Shown: piece by piece, positions 18,106 to 25,365 of the stretch
Numbering within the stretch: position 1 is the stretch's first letter
How the letters are laid out: every line of letters starts with the position of its first letter
NCBI GenBank assembly: GCA_963757335.1
Contig: CAVWRJ010000025.1
Span: 372,001 to 436,000 of the forward strand
Length of the DNA stretch: 64,000 nucleotides
Origin: DASQPA01 sp963757335
GTDB lineage: Bacteria > Acidobacteriota > Thermoanaerobaculia > Multivoradales > UBA5704
Direction: 5' to 3'
Notes under the pieces: model-generated
What the model was told of the DNA's origin: nothing
What the model saw: only the letters and a program-made list of their open reading frames with translations
Databases searched by the model: none
Position numbers and translations under genes: made by a program

Positions 18106-18131
18106 AAGACGGCTTACAGGAAGTCCGTCTT
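18106..18131. terminator. Hairpin between convergent genes
   Basis: AAGACGG at 18106 pairs with CCGTCTT at 18125 (7 bp, 12-nt loop) between the GH15-like stop and the convergent ABC-2 permease, overlapping the latter's stop codon. It may end transcription in both directions; the tail is only weakly T-rich. Confidence 0.5.
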
Positions 18132-18782
18132 CCTACCCTGAAAGAACAGCGTAAGCCCGAGCAGGAGACCGATCGCCACGATCTCCGCGATCATCAACGT
18201 GACCGAAGCCTGGTTCCAGATCACGGCGTGGCCCTTCATGGCGCTCGCGATGCTGGGGATATGGGAGACGTAGTAGAGGACCCCGTTTAGAGCGAGGTTT
18301 CCCACCACGATCGCGCCGACGGTCCAGTTCTGGGACTCGCTGACGAGGGCGACGCCGAGGATCAGGCAGTAGGAGACGAAAATCTCGGTCAGGATGATCG
18401 TCGTGAAGGGGATCAGGCCGCCGGCATCGGCGATCCAGAGGAGCGTCAGGGCCCCAATCAGGAGGGTGACCCAGGGGACGAGGAAGATCAGCAGGTTGGC
18501 GAGGATCTTGGCGATCGTGTACTCCTTGGCCGAGATCGGCAGGCTCATTACGAACGAGAGCGTCTGCTCCTTCCTCTCGTTGATGACGGTCAACATGGCG
18601 AGATGGATGCCCACCGAGATCAGAATCGTCAGGAGCAGGATGCTCCCCGCGAAAGACAGTCCGCTTCCGCCGGCCCTGAGGAGGGCGAGGCTGAGAGCGC
18701 CGGCCACCAGATAACCGGCGATCGGGTAGCGCAGGAAGTACCAGTCCTTCCAGACGAGGCGCTTGATCATCGAGTAGCTCAT
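18114..18782 (-). CDS. ABC-2 type transporter permease
   Basis: Membrane subunit of a two-component ABC transporter. 222 residues with about six hydrophobic helices (YPIAGYLVAGALSLALL, ILLLTILISVGIHLAML, ILANLLIFLVPWVTLLIGAL and others). The conserved ABC-2 cytoplasmic stretch NERKEQTLSFVMSLPISAKEYTIAK follows the second helix. ATG 18782 overlaps the ATPase stop as ATGA, so the two are made together. The arrangement GntR, ATPase, permease resembles ytr-type operons induced by cell-envelope stress; the actual substrate is unknown. Confidence 0.88.
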   Translation of the reverse strand: MSYSMIKRLVWKDWYFLRYPIAGYLVAGALSLALLRAGGSGLSFAGSILLLTILISVGIHLAMLTVINERKEQTLSFVMSLPISAKEYTIAKILANLLIFLVPWVTLLIGALTLLWIADAGGLIPFTTIILTEIFVSYCLILGVALVSESQNWTVGAIVVGNLALNGVLYYVSHIPSIASAMKGHAVIWNQASVTLMIAEIVAIGLLLGLTLFFQGRKTDFL

Positions 18783-19675
18783 GCGGCTTTCCCTTCCCTT
18801 CGGCTCTGTACGTTGGCGACGAAGATCTCTTCCAAGGTCATCGTGTCCACCGCGTTTACGGTGGCACCCGCGTCGTTGACGGCCGCGGTCATGGCGGGAT
18901 CGAAGTGGCTCGTGGTCAGTACCGTCAGCCGGCCGCTCCCCACCGCTTCCACGATTCCCGGCAACGCAGGCAGGACGACGCCGGGCGGGACGTCGAGCCT
19001 CAAGCGCCGCCAGCGATCGAGGAAGGTCTCCTTGTCGCCCGAGTCGATGATCCGGCCGCGGTCGATAAAGGTGATCTGATCCGAGATCTGCTCGACGTCC
19101 AGGGTGTTGTGGGAGGAAAAGAGGATGGTCCGCCGCTCGTCGGCGAGCACCTCCATGAGCTCGCCTAAAACCTCGTGGCGGGCGACCGGATCGAGCCCCG
19201 TGGTCGGTTCGTCGAGCACCAGCAGCCGGGGGCGCCGGGCGAGGATCAAAAGGAGCGCCGCCTTGACCCGCTGGCCGTGGGAGAGCCCCTTGATCTTTTG
19301 CTGCGGCTTCAAGTCGAAGCGCCGAAGCAGGCTCTCCGCGTAGGTCTCGTCCCAGGTCGGATAGATCGAGCGAATGAACGCCATGTGCCAGGCGAGCGTC
19401 GCAGCCCCGTAGAGCCGCATGTCCTCGGAGGCGAAGCCCAGCTCCTGCTTGGCCGCGACCTGCTCTTGAGGCATGCTCTTCCCGAGGACGCGCACCTCCC
19501 CGCTGTCCTGGTGCACGAGCCCCATGAGAATTCGAATCGTCGTCGACTTGCCGGCGCCGTTGGCGCCGATGAAACCCAGGATGCTCCCCGTGGGGAGCGC
19601 CAGGTTGATATCGTCGAGCGTGAAGTGAGGATAAACCTTTCTCACGCCCTCGAAGTGAACGGCCAGGCCGGTCAT
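18779..19675 (-). CDS. ABC transporter ATP-binding protein
   Basis: ATPase partner of the ABC-2 permease. Walker A GANGAGKSTT, signature LSHGQRVKAALLL (C-loop SHGQR in place of SGGQ), Walker B RLLVLDEPTTGLDP and the switch His in FSSHNTLDVEQISDQ are all present in 298 residues. The C-terminal 70 residues are the usual accessory region of ABC-2 ATPases. Start ATG 19675 overlaps the GntR stop as ATGA and has GGAGGAGG upstream; an in-frame extension towards 19972 would lie over the GntR gene and is rejected. Confidence 0.95.
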   Translation of the reverse strand: MTGLAVHFEGVRKVYPHFTLDDINLALPTGSILGFIGANGAGKSTTIRILMGLVHQDSGEVRVLGKSMPQEQVAAKQELGFASEDMRLYGAATLAWHMAFIRSIYPTWDETYAESLLRRFDLKPQQKIKGLSHGQRVKAALLLILARRPRLLVLDEPTTGLDPVARHEVLGELMEVLADERRTILFSSHNTLDVEQISDQITFIDRGRIIDSGDKETFLDRWRRLRLDVPPGVVLPALPGIVEAVGSGRLTVLTTSHFDPAMTAAVNDAGATVNAVDTMTLEEIFVANVQSRREGKAA

Positions 19676-20070
19676 GATTCCTCCTCCATTAATCGTTGAG
19701 CGGCTTCGCGCAGCCGGGTGGTGAGCTCCTCGGGTGTCAGGCCGAGGAGCGAGCCCAGTCGGGCGACCTGCTCCAGGAGCTCTGCGAGCTCCTGGTCGTA
19801 GAGCCGGGGGCGGAGATCGGGATCGGCGGCCACCGTCGACGGCTTGCCGTGATGGGTGACGATCACCCCTTCCCGCTCGAGTTCCAGATAGGCACGCTTG
19901 ATCGTGATCACGCTGACCCGGAGCGCCACGGCGAGCTGGCGGATCGAGGGGATCTCCTCCCCCCGCGTCCAATCCCCCACCGCCACCCGCTGCTTGATCT
20001 GCTCCATGATCTGGAGGTACATCGGCCGGCCGTCGGACCGGGAGATGACCAGATCACTGTGTATATCCAT
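19672..20070 (-). CDS. GntR-family (YtrA-type) repressor
   Basis: A short GntR regulator, 132 residues, of the YtrA subfamily. It has a winged helix (MYLQIMEQIKQRVAVGDWTRGEEIPSIRQLAVALRVSVITIKRAYLELEREGVI) followed by a two-helix dimerisation tail, with no large effector domain. It is first in an operon with the ATPase and permease, joined by 4-bp overlaps. I place the start at ATG 20070 (MDIHSDLVISRSDGRPM), which fits the family; the GTG at 20085 lies inside the promoter palindrome. With the promoter proposed at 20077-20104, transcription would begin at or next to this ATG, making the mRNA leaderless. Confidence 0.9.
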   Translation of the reverse strand: MDIHSDLVISRSDGRPMYLQIMEQIKQRVAVGDWTRGEEIPSIRQLAVALRVSVITIKRAYLELEREGVIVTHHGKPSTVAADPDLRPRLYDQELAELLEQVARLGSLLGLTPEELTTRLREAAQRLMEEES

Positions 20071-20104
20071 ATGCTGAGTATACACAGTTGATTCTGGTCG
20101 TCAA
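20056..20104 (-). promoter_or_regulatory. GntR operon promoter with overlapping operator
   Basis: On the minus strand TTGACG (plus 20099-20104), a 16-bp spacer and TATACT (plus 20077-20082) form a near-consensus sigma-70 promoter. A perfect 10-bp inverted repeat, ACTGTGTATA at 20056-20065 and TATACACAGT at 20079-20088, spans the -10 box, the start point and the first codons. That position suits autorepression by the YtrA-type protein. Confidence 0.75.
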
Positions 20105-20177
20105 GCAGCCACGACGGATGCGGCCGCATTGACGGTGTCCCCAAGACCTGCGACACTCCCCGCCTGTCCTCCCATGG

Positions 20178-20345
20178 GACAGAGGTTCTGTGAAAGCTGT
20201 AGCACCGCCGGATCAAGGGAAGAGGAGTGTGAAACTCCCGCCGCCCCGCGACTGTGATCGGGACGAAAGCCACGAAGTGCCACTATCTAAAAGATGGGAA
20301 GGCGTGGTGAGTAGGACGAACGTAAGCCAGGAGACCTGGTTCGGC
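20178..20345 (+). promoter_or_regulatory. Cobalamin (B12) riboswitch
   Basis: The conserved core is readable in order: AAGGGAAGAGGAGTGTGAAA, CTCCCGCCGCCCCGCGACTG (the B12-box-adjacent GCGACTGTGA region), AAGCCAC, GATGGGAAGGCG and the B12 box GCCAGGAGACCTG. It precedes a btuB-type receptor on the same strand, the usual target. When B12 is abundant it should shut off translation or transcription of the receptor. Confidence 0.92.
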
Positions 20346-20360
20346 CGGACAGAGTTCAAG

Positions 20361-20382
20361 TTTCCCCGAGGGGGGAAAGGAG
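20361..20382 (+). promoter_or_regulatory. Riboswitch expression-platform hairpin and Shine-Dalgarno
   Basis: TTTCCCC and GGGGAAA (20361-20378) can form a 7-bp hairpin that runs into the AAAGGAG ribosome site at 20376-20382, 6 nt before the GTG start of btuB. This suggests the riboswitch acts on translation initiation. Confidence 0.6.
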
Positions 20383-20388
20383 CTTCTC

Positions 20389-22353
20389 GTGTTGCCGGAT
20401 CGATTCCTCGTCCACCTGTGGGCGGCGACGTTGGTGATGTTGTCGCTGCTCGTCCTCGCCGCCCCCATCTCCGCCCAGCCGCCCGCGGCCACCACCGCCG
20501 CCACCCCACCCTCCGCCTCCGATACCCCGGCGCCCGCCGAGGCACCGCCATCTAACCCAGACGCCGAGCCCAAGCCGAAGGAGCGCCTGACGCTCGCCGA
20601 GGAGATCGTCGTCACCGCCAATCCGCTCCCCACCCGCGCCGAGTCGGTGGGCAGCTCGGTGACGGTGCTCGGCCGTGAGGAGATCGAGCGCCGGGGCGAG
20701 CCTTTCGTGCTCGAGCTCCTGCGTACTGTCCCGGGCGTCGAGGTCAGCCAGGGCGGCGGCCCGGGGAGCGTCGCCAGCGTCTTTTTGCGCGGCACCAACT
20801 CCAACCAGACTCTGGTCCTGATCGACGGCGTCCGGGTGACCAATACCTCGGGGGGCTTCGACCTCTCGGGCCTCTCCGCCGACAATGTCGAGCGGATCGA
20901 GGTGCTGCGCGGCCCGCAGAGCACGCTCTACGGCTCCGAGGCGATCGGCGGGGTCATCAGCCTCACCACCCGGCGCGGCCAGCCGGGGTTCCACTTCGAT
21001 GTCGATGCCCGCGACGGCACCCGGGACAGCCGGGAGCTCGCGCTTTCCAGCAATGGCGGCACCCGCGCCTTGGACTGGAGCGTCGGCCTCGCCAGCCGCA
21101 AGACCGACGGCTGGTCGGTGGCGAGCGAGGCGCGCGGCAACACCGAGCGGGACCCCTTCTCCGACCGGACCCTCTCGGCGCGGCTGGGCGCCGCTGTCTT
21201 AGGCGACGGCCGGGTGGACCTGACGGTCCGCAACTTCAGCGCCACGAGCTCGCTCGACGGCTTCACCACCGTCCCCGTCGACGACCCCAACTACACGCAG
21301 GACCGGCACCTCACGGTCGCCGCGCTCGATTTCGTCAAGCCGCTCGCGAGCTTCTGGAACCTGCGGGTCCACGCCGGCACCAACCAGGAGCGGACGGAGG
21401 GGAAGGACCCCGACACCTTCTTCAACAACTACGACATCCGGAGCCGCCTGGGTCAAGTGGGCGCCGAATCCGACTTCCGGCTGGGCAAGGAGAACACCGT
21501 CGTCGTCGGCGCCTCGACCGAGAGCCGCCACGGCGAGAACGCCGGCTCCTACAAAGAGACGCTCGACATCAACTCGGTCTATCTCCAGGACAGCTGGTCG
21601 TACCACGACCGCCTCTTCTTGACCGGCGGAGCGCGCCACGACAGCAACTCGCGGTTCGGCGACCAGACGACCTATCGCGTGACCGGCAGCTCGCTCCTCT
21701 CGGGCTCCTGGCGGCTCACCGGCAGCGTCGGCACCGGCTTTCGGGCGCCGAGCTTCGACGAGCTGTTCTTCCCTTTCTTCGGCAACCCCGGTCTCAAGCC
21801 GGAGACCAGCCTGGGGTTCGATCTCGGCCTCGAACGGCGGCTTCAAACCCAACACGGCGCCCTGGTTGCCGGGGTCACCCTGTTCGACAACCGCCTGCGC
21901 GACCTGATCGAGTTCGACTTGACGACCTCGACCCTCGCCAACGTCCGGCGCGCCGAGGCCAAGGGGGCGGAGGCGTCGCTCCGGATCGAGCCGCGCACCG
22001 ACCTCGCGGTCCAGCTCTCCTATACCTACACCGACAGCAAGGACCGCGACACCGGCCTGCCCCTCGCCCGCCGGCCGCGCCACCGCTTTACGCTCCTCGC
22101 CGCCTTCGACCCCGGCAGCCGGGTGCGCGCCACCGCGTCGCTCGTCGCGGTCGACCATCGGGTCGACTCCGACGGCAGCCGGATGGACAACTACCAGCGG
22201 GTGGACTTAAACGTCGAGTTCCGCGCCCTCTCCTGGCTCCTGCCCTACGTCCAGATCCAGAACCTCTTCAATCAGAAGTACGAGGAGATCACCGGCTACA
22301 CCACTCCCCGGCTCACGGCGTTCCTCGGCGTTCGCCTCCGCCCGTTCCCTTAA
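20389..22353 (+). CDS. btuB: BtuB-like TonB-dependent vitamin B12 receptor
   Basis: Outer-membrane cobalamin importer. 654 residues starting with GTG 20389 after AAAGGAG. The signal peptide (hydrophobic stretch WAATLVMLSLLVLAAPIS, cut after AQ) is followed by a Pro/Ala-rich linker, a TonB-box-like EEIVVTANPLPTR, and a plug with GREEIERRGEPFVLELLRTVPGV, FLRGTNSNQTLVLIDGVRV and VERIEVLRGPQSTLYGSEAIGGVISLTTRRG. The barrel contains GTGFRAPSFDELFFPFFGNPGLKPETS, the usual TonB-receptor end block, and closes on LGVRLRPFP. The upstream riboswitch supports B12 or a corrinoid as ligand. No B12 ABC importer is in view. Confidence 0.95.
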   Translation: MLPDRFLVHLWAATLVMLSLLVLAAPISAQPPAATTAATPPSASDTPAPAEAPPSNPDAEPKPKERLTLAEEIVVTANPLPTRAESVGSSVTVLGREEIERRGEPFVLELLRTVPGVEVSQGGGPGSVASVFLRGTNSNQTLVLIDGVRVTNTSGGFDLSGLSADNVERIEVLRGPQSTLYGSEAIGGVISLTTRRGQPGFHFDVDARDGTRDSRELALSSNGGTRALDWSVGLASRKTDGWSVASEARGNTERDPFSDRTLSARLGAAVLGDGRVDLTVRNFSATSSLDGFTTVPVDDPNYTQDRHLTVAALDFVKPLASFWNLRVHAGTNQERTEGKDPDTFFNNYDIRSRLGQVGAESDFRLGKENTVVVGASTESRHGENAGSYKETLDINSVYLQDSWSYHDRLFLTGGARHDSNSRFGDQTTYRVTGSSLLSGSWRLTGSVGTGFRAPSFDELFFPFFGNPGLKPETSLGFDLGLERRLQTQHGALVAGVTLFDNRLRDLIEFDLTTSTLANVRRAEAKGAEASLRIEPRTDLAVQLSYTYTDSKDRDTGLPLARRPRHRFTLLAAFDPGSRVRATASLVAVDHRVDSDGSRMDNYQRVDLNVEFRALSWLLPYVQIQNLFNQKYEEITGYTTPRLTAFLGVRLRPFP

Positions 22354-22408
22354 AGCTCAGCCGTCGAGGAGCGCGAAGATCGAGCTGGCGGAGGCGCGCG
22401 GGGTCAGC

Positions 22409-22433
22409 GACCACCGCCCACACGGCGGTGGTC
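22409..22433 (+). terminator. Hairpin after btuB
   Basis: GACCACCGCC, loop CACAC, GGCGGTGGTC: a perfect 10-bp stem 55 bp past the btuB stop. There is no T-tract after it, so termination or mRNA 3'-end protection are both possible. Confidence 0.55.
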
Positions 22434-22493
22434 CAGCAGTCCCTCGGGTCAGACGTCTAGTGCGGCCCCCGCGGGGATACACTCTAGGCCGAG

Positions 22494-24146
22494 ATGGCAA
22501 CGGCGACTCCCACTCTCGACTCCCCTGAGGCGGCGGCCGGCACGGCCCCCGCCCGGCCGCCCTCCCCCTGGCGGCCGCTCGCCAACCGGGTGTTCCGCTG
22601 GCTGTGGATCGCGAGCGTCGCCTCGAACATCGGCACCTGGCTGCAGAGCGTCGGCGCCTCGTGGCTGATGGCGACCTTGAGCTCCAGCGCGTCGCAGGTG
22701 GCGTTGGTCCAGGCGGCGACGAGCCTGCCGATGTTCCTCCTCTCGCTCCCTTCGGGAGCCTTGGCCGACGTCCTCGACCGGCGCAAGGTCCTCCTCTTCA
22801 CCCAGCTCTGGATGACCCTCGCCGCGGCGGCCCTCGGGCTCTTCACCCTCGCCGGCAGGACGACCCCCGGGATGCTCCTCTTCTTCACCTTCGTCCTCGG
22901 CCTGGGGGCGGCGATGAACGGCCCGGCCTGGCAGGCGATCACCCCGGAGCTCGTGCCGCGCGAGGACCTGCCCGCCGCCGTCACCCTGGCGAGCGTCGGC
23001 TTCAACATCGCCCGCGCCGCCGGCCCGGCGATCGGCGGGCTCATCATCGCCGCGTCCGGCGCCGGCGTGACCTTCCTCTTGAACGCCGTCTCCTTTTTGG
23101 GCGTGCTCGTCGTCCTCTACCGCTGGAAGCGGCCGGAGGAGGAGACCATGCTCCCCGCCGAGCGCATCTGGGGCGCCATGCAGACCGGGGTGCGCTACGT
23201 CCTCCATGCGCCGGAGGTGATGACCGTGATCCTCCGCGGCACCGCCTTCGTGCTCTGCGGCAGCTCGCTCTGGGCGCTCCTGCCGCTGATCGCCAAGCGC
23301 GAGCTCTCGGGCGGCCCGACCGGCTACGGTCTCCTCCTGGGCGCCCTGGGGATCGGGGCGGTCTCCGGGGCCATGGTCCTGCCGCGGCTCAACCGGAACC
23401 GCGAGAACTCGACCGACCTCGTGGTGGCGGTCGCCACCATCGTCTTCGCCGCGGCGACGGTGACTCTCGCCTACGTGCGGAGCTTCCCCCTGCTGCTCCT
23501 CGCCATGCTCTTCGCCGGGGGGGCCTGGCTGTCGCTCCTCTCGAGCCTCAACGTGGCGGTGCAGACGCTCGTCCCCTCCTGGGTGCGGGCGCGGGCGCTC
23601 TCGGTCTACATGCTGGTCTTCTATGGCGGCCTCGCCGGCGGCAGCGCCCTCTGGGGCGCCTTGGGCGACCGCTACTCGGTCTCGACCTCGCTCCTCGTCT
23701 CCGCCGTCGGCATGGTGGTGGGCCTGGCGCTCACCGCGCGCTATCACCTGCGCTCGGGAGAGGGGCTGAACCTGGCGCCGTCCCGCCTGTGGCCGGCGCC
23801 CATCGTCCGCCACGAGCCGGAGCCCGAACGGGGGCCGGTCCTCGTCTCCGTCCACTACCAGGTGGAAGCGGCGCGGCAGGACGACTTCAAGGATGCCATG
23901 CGCGCCGTCCGCCGCATCCGGCTCCGCGATGGTGCCATGGAGTGGGGGCTTTTCGCCGACGCCGCGGTCGAGCACCGGATGGTCGAGGTCTTCCTCGTCA
24001 AGTCATGGCTGGAGTACCTGCGCCAGCGCGAGCGGATGACCGTGGCCGACCGCGACCTCGCCGACCGGGCTCGGGCCTTCCACGTCGGCGACGAGCCCCC
24101 CGCCGTCCACCGCCTGATCGCCGAGCGGGTGCCGAAGCGGGATTAG
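22494..24146 (+). CDS. MFS transporter (MFS_3/EntS-like) with C-terminal extra domain
   Basis: Inner-membrane exporter of the major facilitator superfamily. 550 residues: a Pro/Ala-rich N-terminus, then about 12 helices beginning VFRWLWIASVASNIGTWLQSVGASWLM, with the MFS A-type loop GALADVLDRRKVLLFTQ after helix 2 and GPAIGGLIIAASGAGVTFLLNAVSFLGVLVVL mid-protein. From about residue 450 a soluble domain of about 100 residues (VLVSVHYQVEAARQDDFKDAMRAVRR to FHVGDEPPAVHRLI) resembles the ABM-like tail found on some members of this family. ATG 22494 has no strong ribosome site. Substrate unknown; siderophore or drug export is typical of EntS-like members. It need not be linked to btuB. Confidence 0.9.
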   Translation: MATATPTLDSPEAAAGTAPARPPSPWRPLANRVFRWLWIASVASNIGTWLQSVGASWLMATLSSSASQVALVQAATSLPMFLLSLPSGALADVLDRRKVLLFTQLWMTLAAAALGLFTLAGRTTPGMLLFFTFVLGLGAAMNGPAWQAITPELVPREDLPAAVTLASVGFNIARAAGPAIGGLIIAASGAGVTFLLNAVSFLGVLVVLYRWKRPEEETMLPAERIWGAMQTGVRYVLHAPEVMTVILRGTAFVLCGSSLWALLPLIAKRELSGGPTGYGLLLGALGIGAVSGAMVLPRLNRNRENSTDLVVAVATIVFAAATVTLAYVRSFPLLLLAMLFAGGAWLSLLSSLNVAVQTLVPSWVRARALSVYMLVFYGGLAGGSALWGALGDRYSVSTSLLVSAVGMVVGLALTARYHLRSGEGLNLAPSRLWPAPIVRHEPEPERGPVLVSVHYQVEAARQDDFKDAMRAVRRIRLRDGAMEWGLFADAAVEHRMVEVFLVKSWLEYLRQRERMTVADRDLADRARAFHVGDEPPAVHRLIAERVPKRD

Positions 24147-24190
24147 TGGTCTGTCACGGTTGAATCGGCAGGTAGCGAGATCTTTCCGGC

Positions 24191-24660
24191 GAAGACTTTC
24201 TACGCGCGTTTCTGAAGACTTTCCATGAGTTCCTGAGGACTTTCCACGGGTTCCTGAGGACTTTCCACGGGTTCCTGAAGACTTTCCACGAGTTCCTGAA
24301 GACTTTCCACGGGTTCCTGAAGACTTTCCACGAGTTCCTGAAGACTTCCACGAGTTCCTGAGGACTTTCCACGGGTTCCCGAGGACTTTCCACGGGTTCC
24401 CGAAGACTTTCCACGAGATTCTGAAGACTTTCCACGAGCTCCGGAGGACTTTCCACGAGCTCCGGAAGCTTCCAAAAGCCGTCCGGAAGCTTCCAGGAGC
24501 TGTCCGGAAGGGCCCCAACGGGGTCCGGGAGGTCTCAAACGGCGTCCAGCCATCTCAACGCCGTCTACAGAAGGTCTCAAACACCGTCCAGAGGACTTTC
24601 CGCGGCGTCCGGGAGCTTCCCAACGCGTCCGGGAGCTTCCCAACCGCGTCCGGGAGGTTC
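24191..24660. repeat. 21-bp tandem repeat block with a degenerate tail
   Basis: About 12 head-to-tail copies of a 21-bp unit, TTCCTGAGGACTTTCCACGGG and variants (A/G at two positions, C for T at another), occupy 24191-24460. One copy near 24341 is 20 bp (ACTTCC for ACTTTCC). Units then decay into related fragments (GTCCGGAAGCTTCC, GTCCGGGAGCTTCC) up to 24660. All three minus frames stay open because 21 is divisible by 3 and the unit lacks stops. From 24661 to 24780 I see no gene or motif. Confidence 0.9.
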
Positions 24661-24780
24661 CGAGCGGTGTCTGGAGACGTTCCCCAAAGACCCAAAGAAG
24701 GGAGAGGACCTAGGCAAATCTACCTTGACCGACCTCTAGGAGGGGGGCGCCCGCTGTGCCTGAGACGATCGGGATTCAAT

Positions 24781-24808
24781 CCGGAGGAGGCACCGCGGCC
24801 TCCTCCGG
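24781..24808 (-). terminator. Hairpin just after the extended rhodanese frame
   Basis: CCGGAGGAGGC, 6-nt loop, GCCTCCTCCGG: a perfect 11-bp stem 12 nt past the TGA at 24821-24823. Its place marks the end of the rhodanese transcript at the extended stop rather than at the internal TGA (24959). No T-tract is present. Confidence 0.6.
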
Positions 24809-24820
24809 TGCACCCTCGGC

Positions 24821-25324
24821 TCAGGGTTTGGCGGCAGTCTTGTCGACCGGCAATCCTGCCGTCTCCCAGGCGTGGAGGCCGCCCAGGAGCGCGCCGACCT
24901 GGGGGAAACCCTGCTGCTTCAAGAGGAGCGCCGCACGGGCGCTCGAGTGTTCGTTGGGTCAGGTGCAGTAGGTGACGATGAAGCTCTCGCGGGGGAGCTC
25001 TCTGCTGCGCTGCTCGATGTCGTTCAAGGGGATGGAGAGGGCGCCATGGGCGTGCGAGGTGGCATAGTCCCCCGCCGAGCGGACGTCGACAACGACGACC
25101 TTGCCGGTCTTCATCGCCTGCTGGAGCTCGGCGATCGGGACCCGGCGCACCGAGTCGTCACCGGGGGGGATCGCCGGCGCCGGGGCGGTAGCCACCAGGG
25201 CCGCCGGGGCAGTCGCGGATGTCGGGGCCGCCAACTCCGGCGCGGCGGGCGGCGGATGGACGGGGGGAGAGGCGCCCGCCGGACCGGCGAGCAGGAGGGG
25301 GAGGAGAAGCAGGGATCGGAGCAT
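24821..25324 (-). CDS. Exported rhodanese-like sulfurtransferase, candidate selenoprotein (in-frame TGA)
   Basis: A periplasmic single-domain rhodanese. ATG 25324 follows AAGGAGGT. The signal peptide (MLRSLLLLPLLLAGPAGA) leads to a Pro/Ala linker and the rhodanese fold: VRRVPIAELQQAMKTGKVVVVDVRSAGDYATSHAHGALSIPLNDI. At the active-site loop the frame reads TYCT, TGA (24959-24961), PNEHSSARAALLLKQQG and goes on with LGGLHAWETAGLPV to a second TGA at 24821. Relatives have Cys-x-Cys-Pro-Asn-Glu here, so TGA stands exactly at a Cys codon while the catalytic Cys (TYC) remains. The downstream part keeps the family's C-terminus in the same frame, so it is not a frameshift. Selenocysteine insertion is the attractive reading; a TGC-to-TGA error or nonsense mutation is the alternative. 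Total 167 residues, or 121 if TGA stops. Confidence 0.7.
24926..24944 (-). promoter_or_regulatory. SECIS-like hairpin downstream of the rhodanese TGA
   Basis: Fourteen nt after the TGA the mRNA reads GAGCGCC, CGUGC, GGCGCUC: a perfect 7-bp stem with a 5-nt apical loop whose second base is G followed by U. Bacterial SECIS elements lie immediately downstream of UGA, with the loop roughly 16-37 nt away and a conserved loop G; here the loop begins 21 nt away. Suggestive only, as GC-rich DNA forms many hairpins. Confidence 0.45.
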
Positions 25325-25365
25325 GGGTCGAACCTCCTTGGGTCCAGCCCAGCATGTCACTATCG

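Noticed and set aside
19676..19972. N-terminal extension of the ABC ATPase frame
   Set aside because: It lies antiphase over the GntR gene; the ATGA overlap and GGAGGAGG set the start at 19675.
24003..24643. Minus-strand frames encoding heptad repeats across the 21-bp array
   Set aside because: All three frames are open because the unit is 21 bp without stops. The 20-bp unit breaks the frame, and no ribosome site or conserved ends were seen.
24191..24660. Possible CRISPR array
   Set aside because: Repeats are directly adjacent without unique spacers, and no cas genes are present.
24821..24961. Frameshift explanation for the short rhodanese
   Set aside because: The downstream rhodanese sequence continues in the same frame as the upstream part, so a substitution or recoded TGA, not an indel, is the issue.
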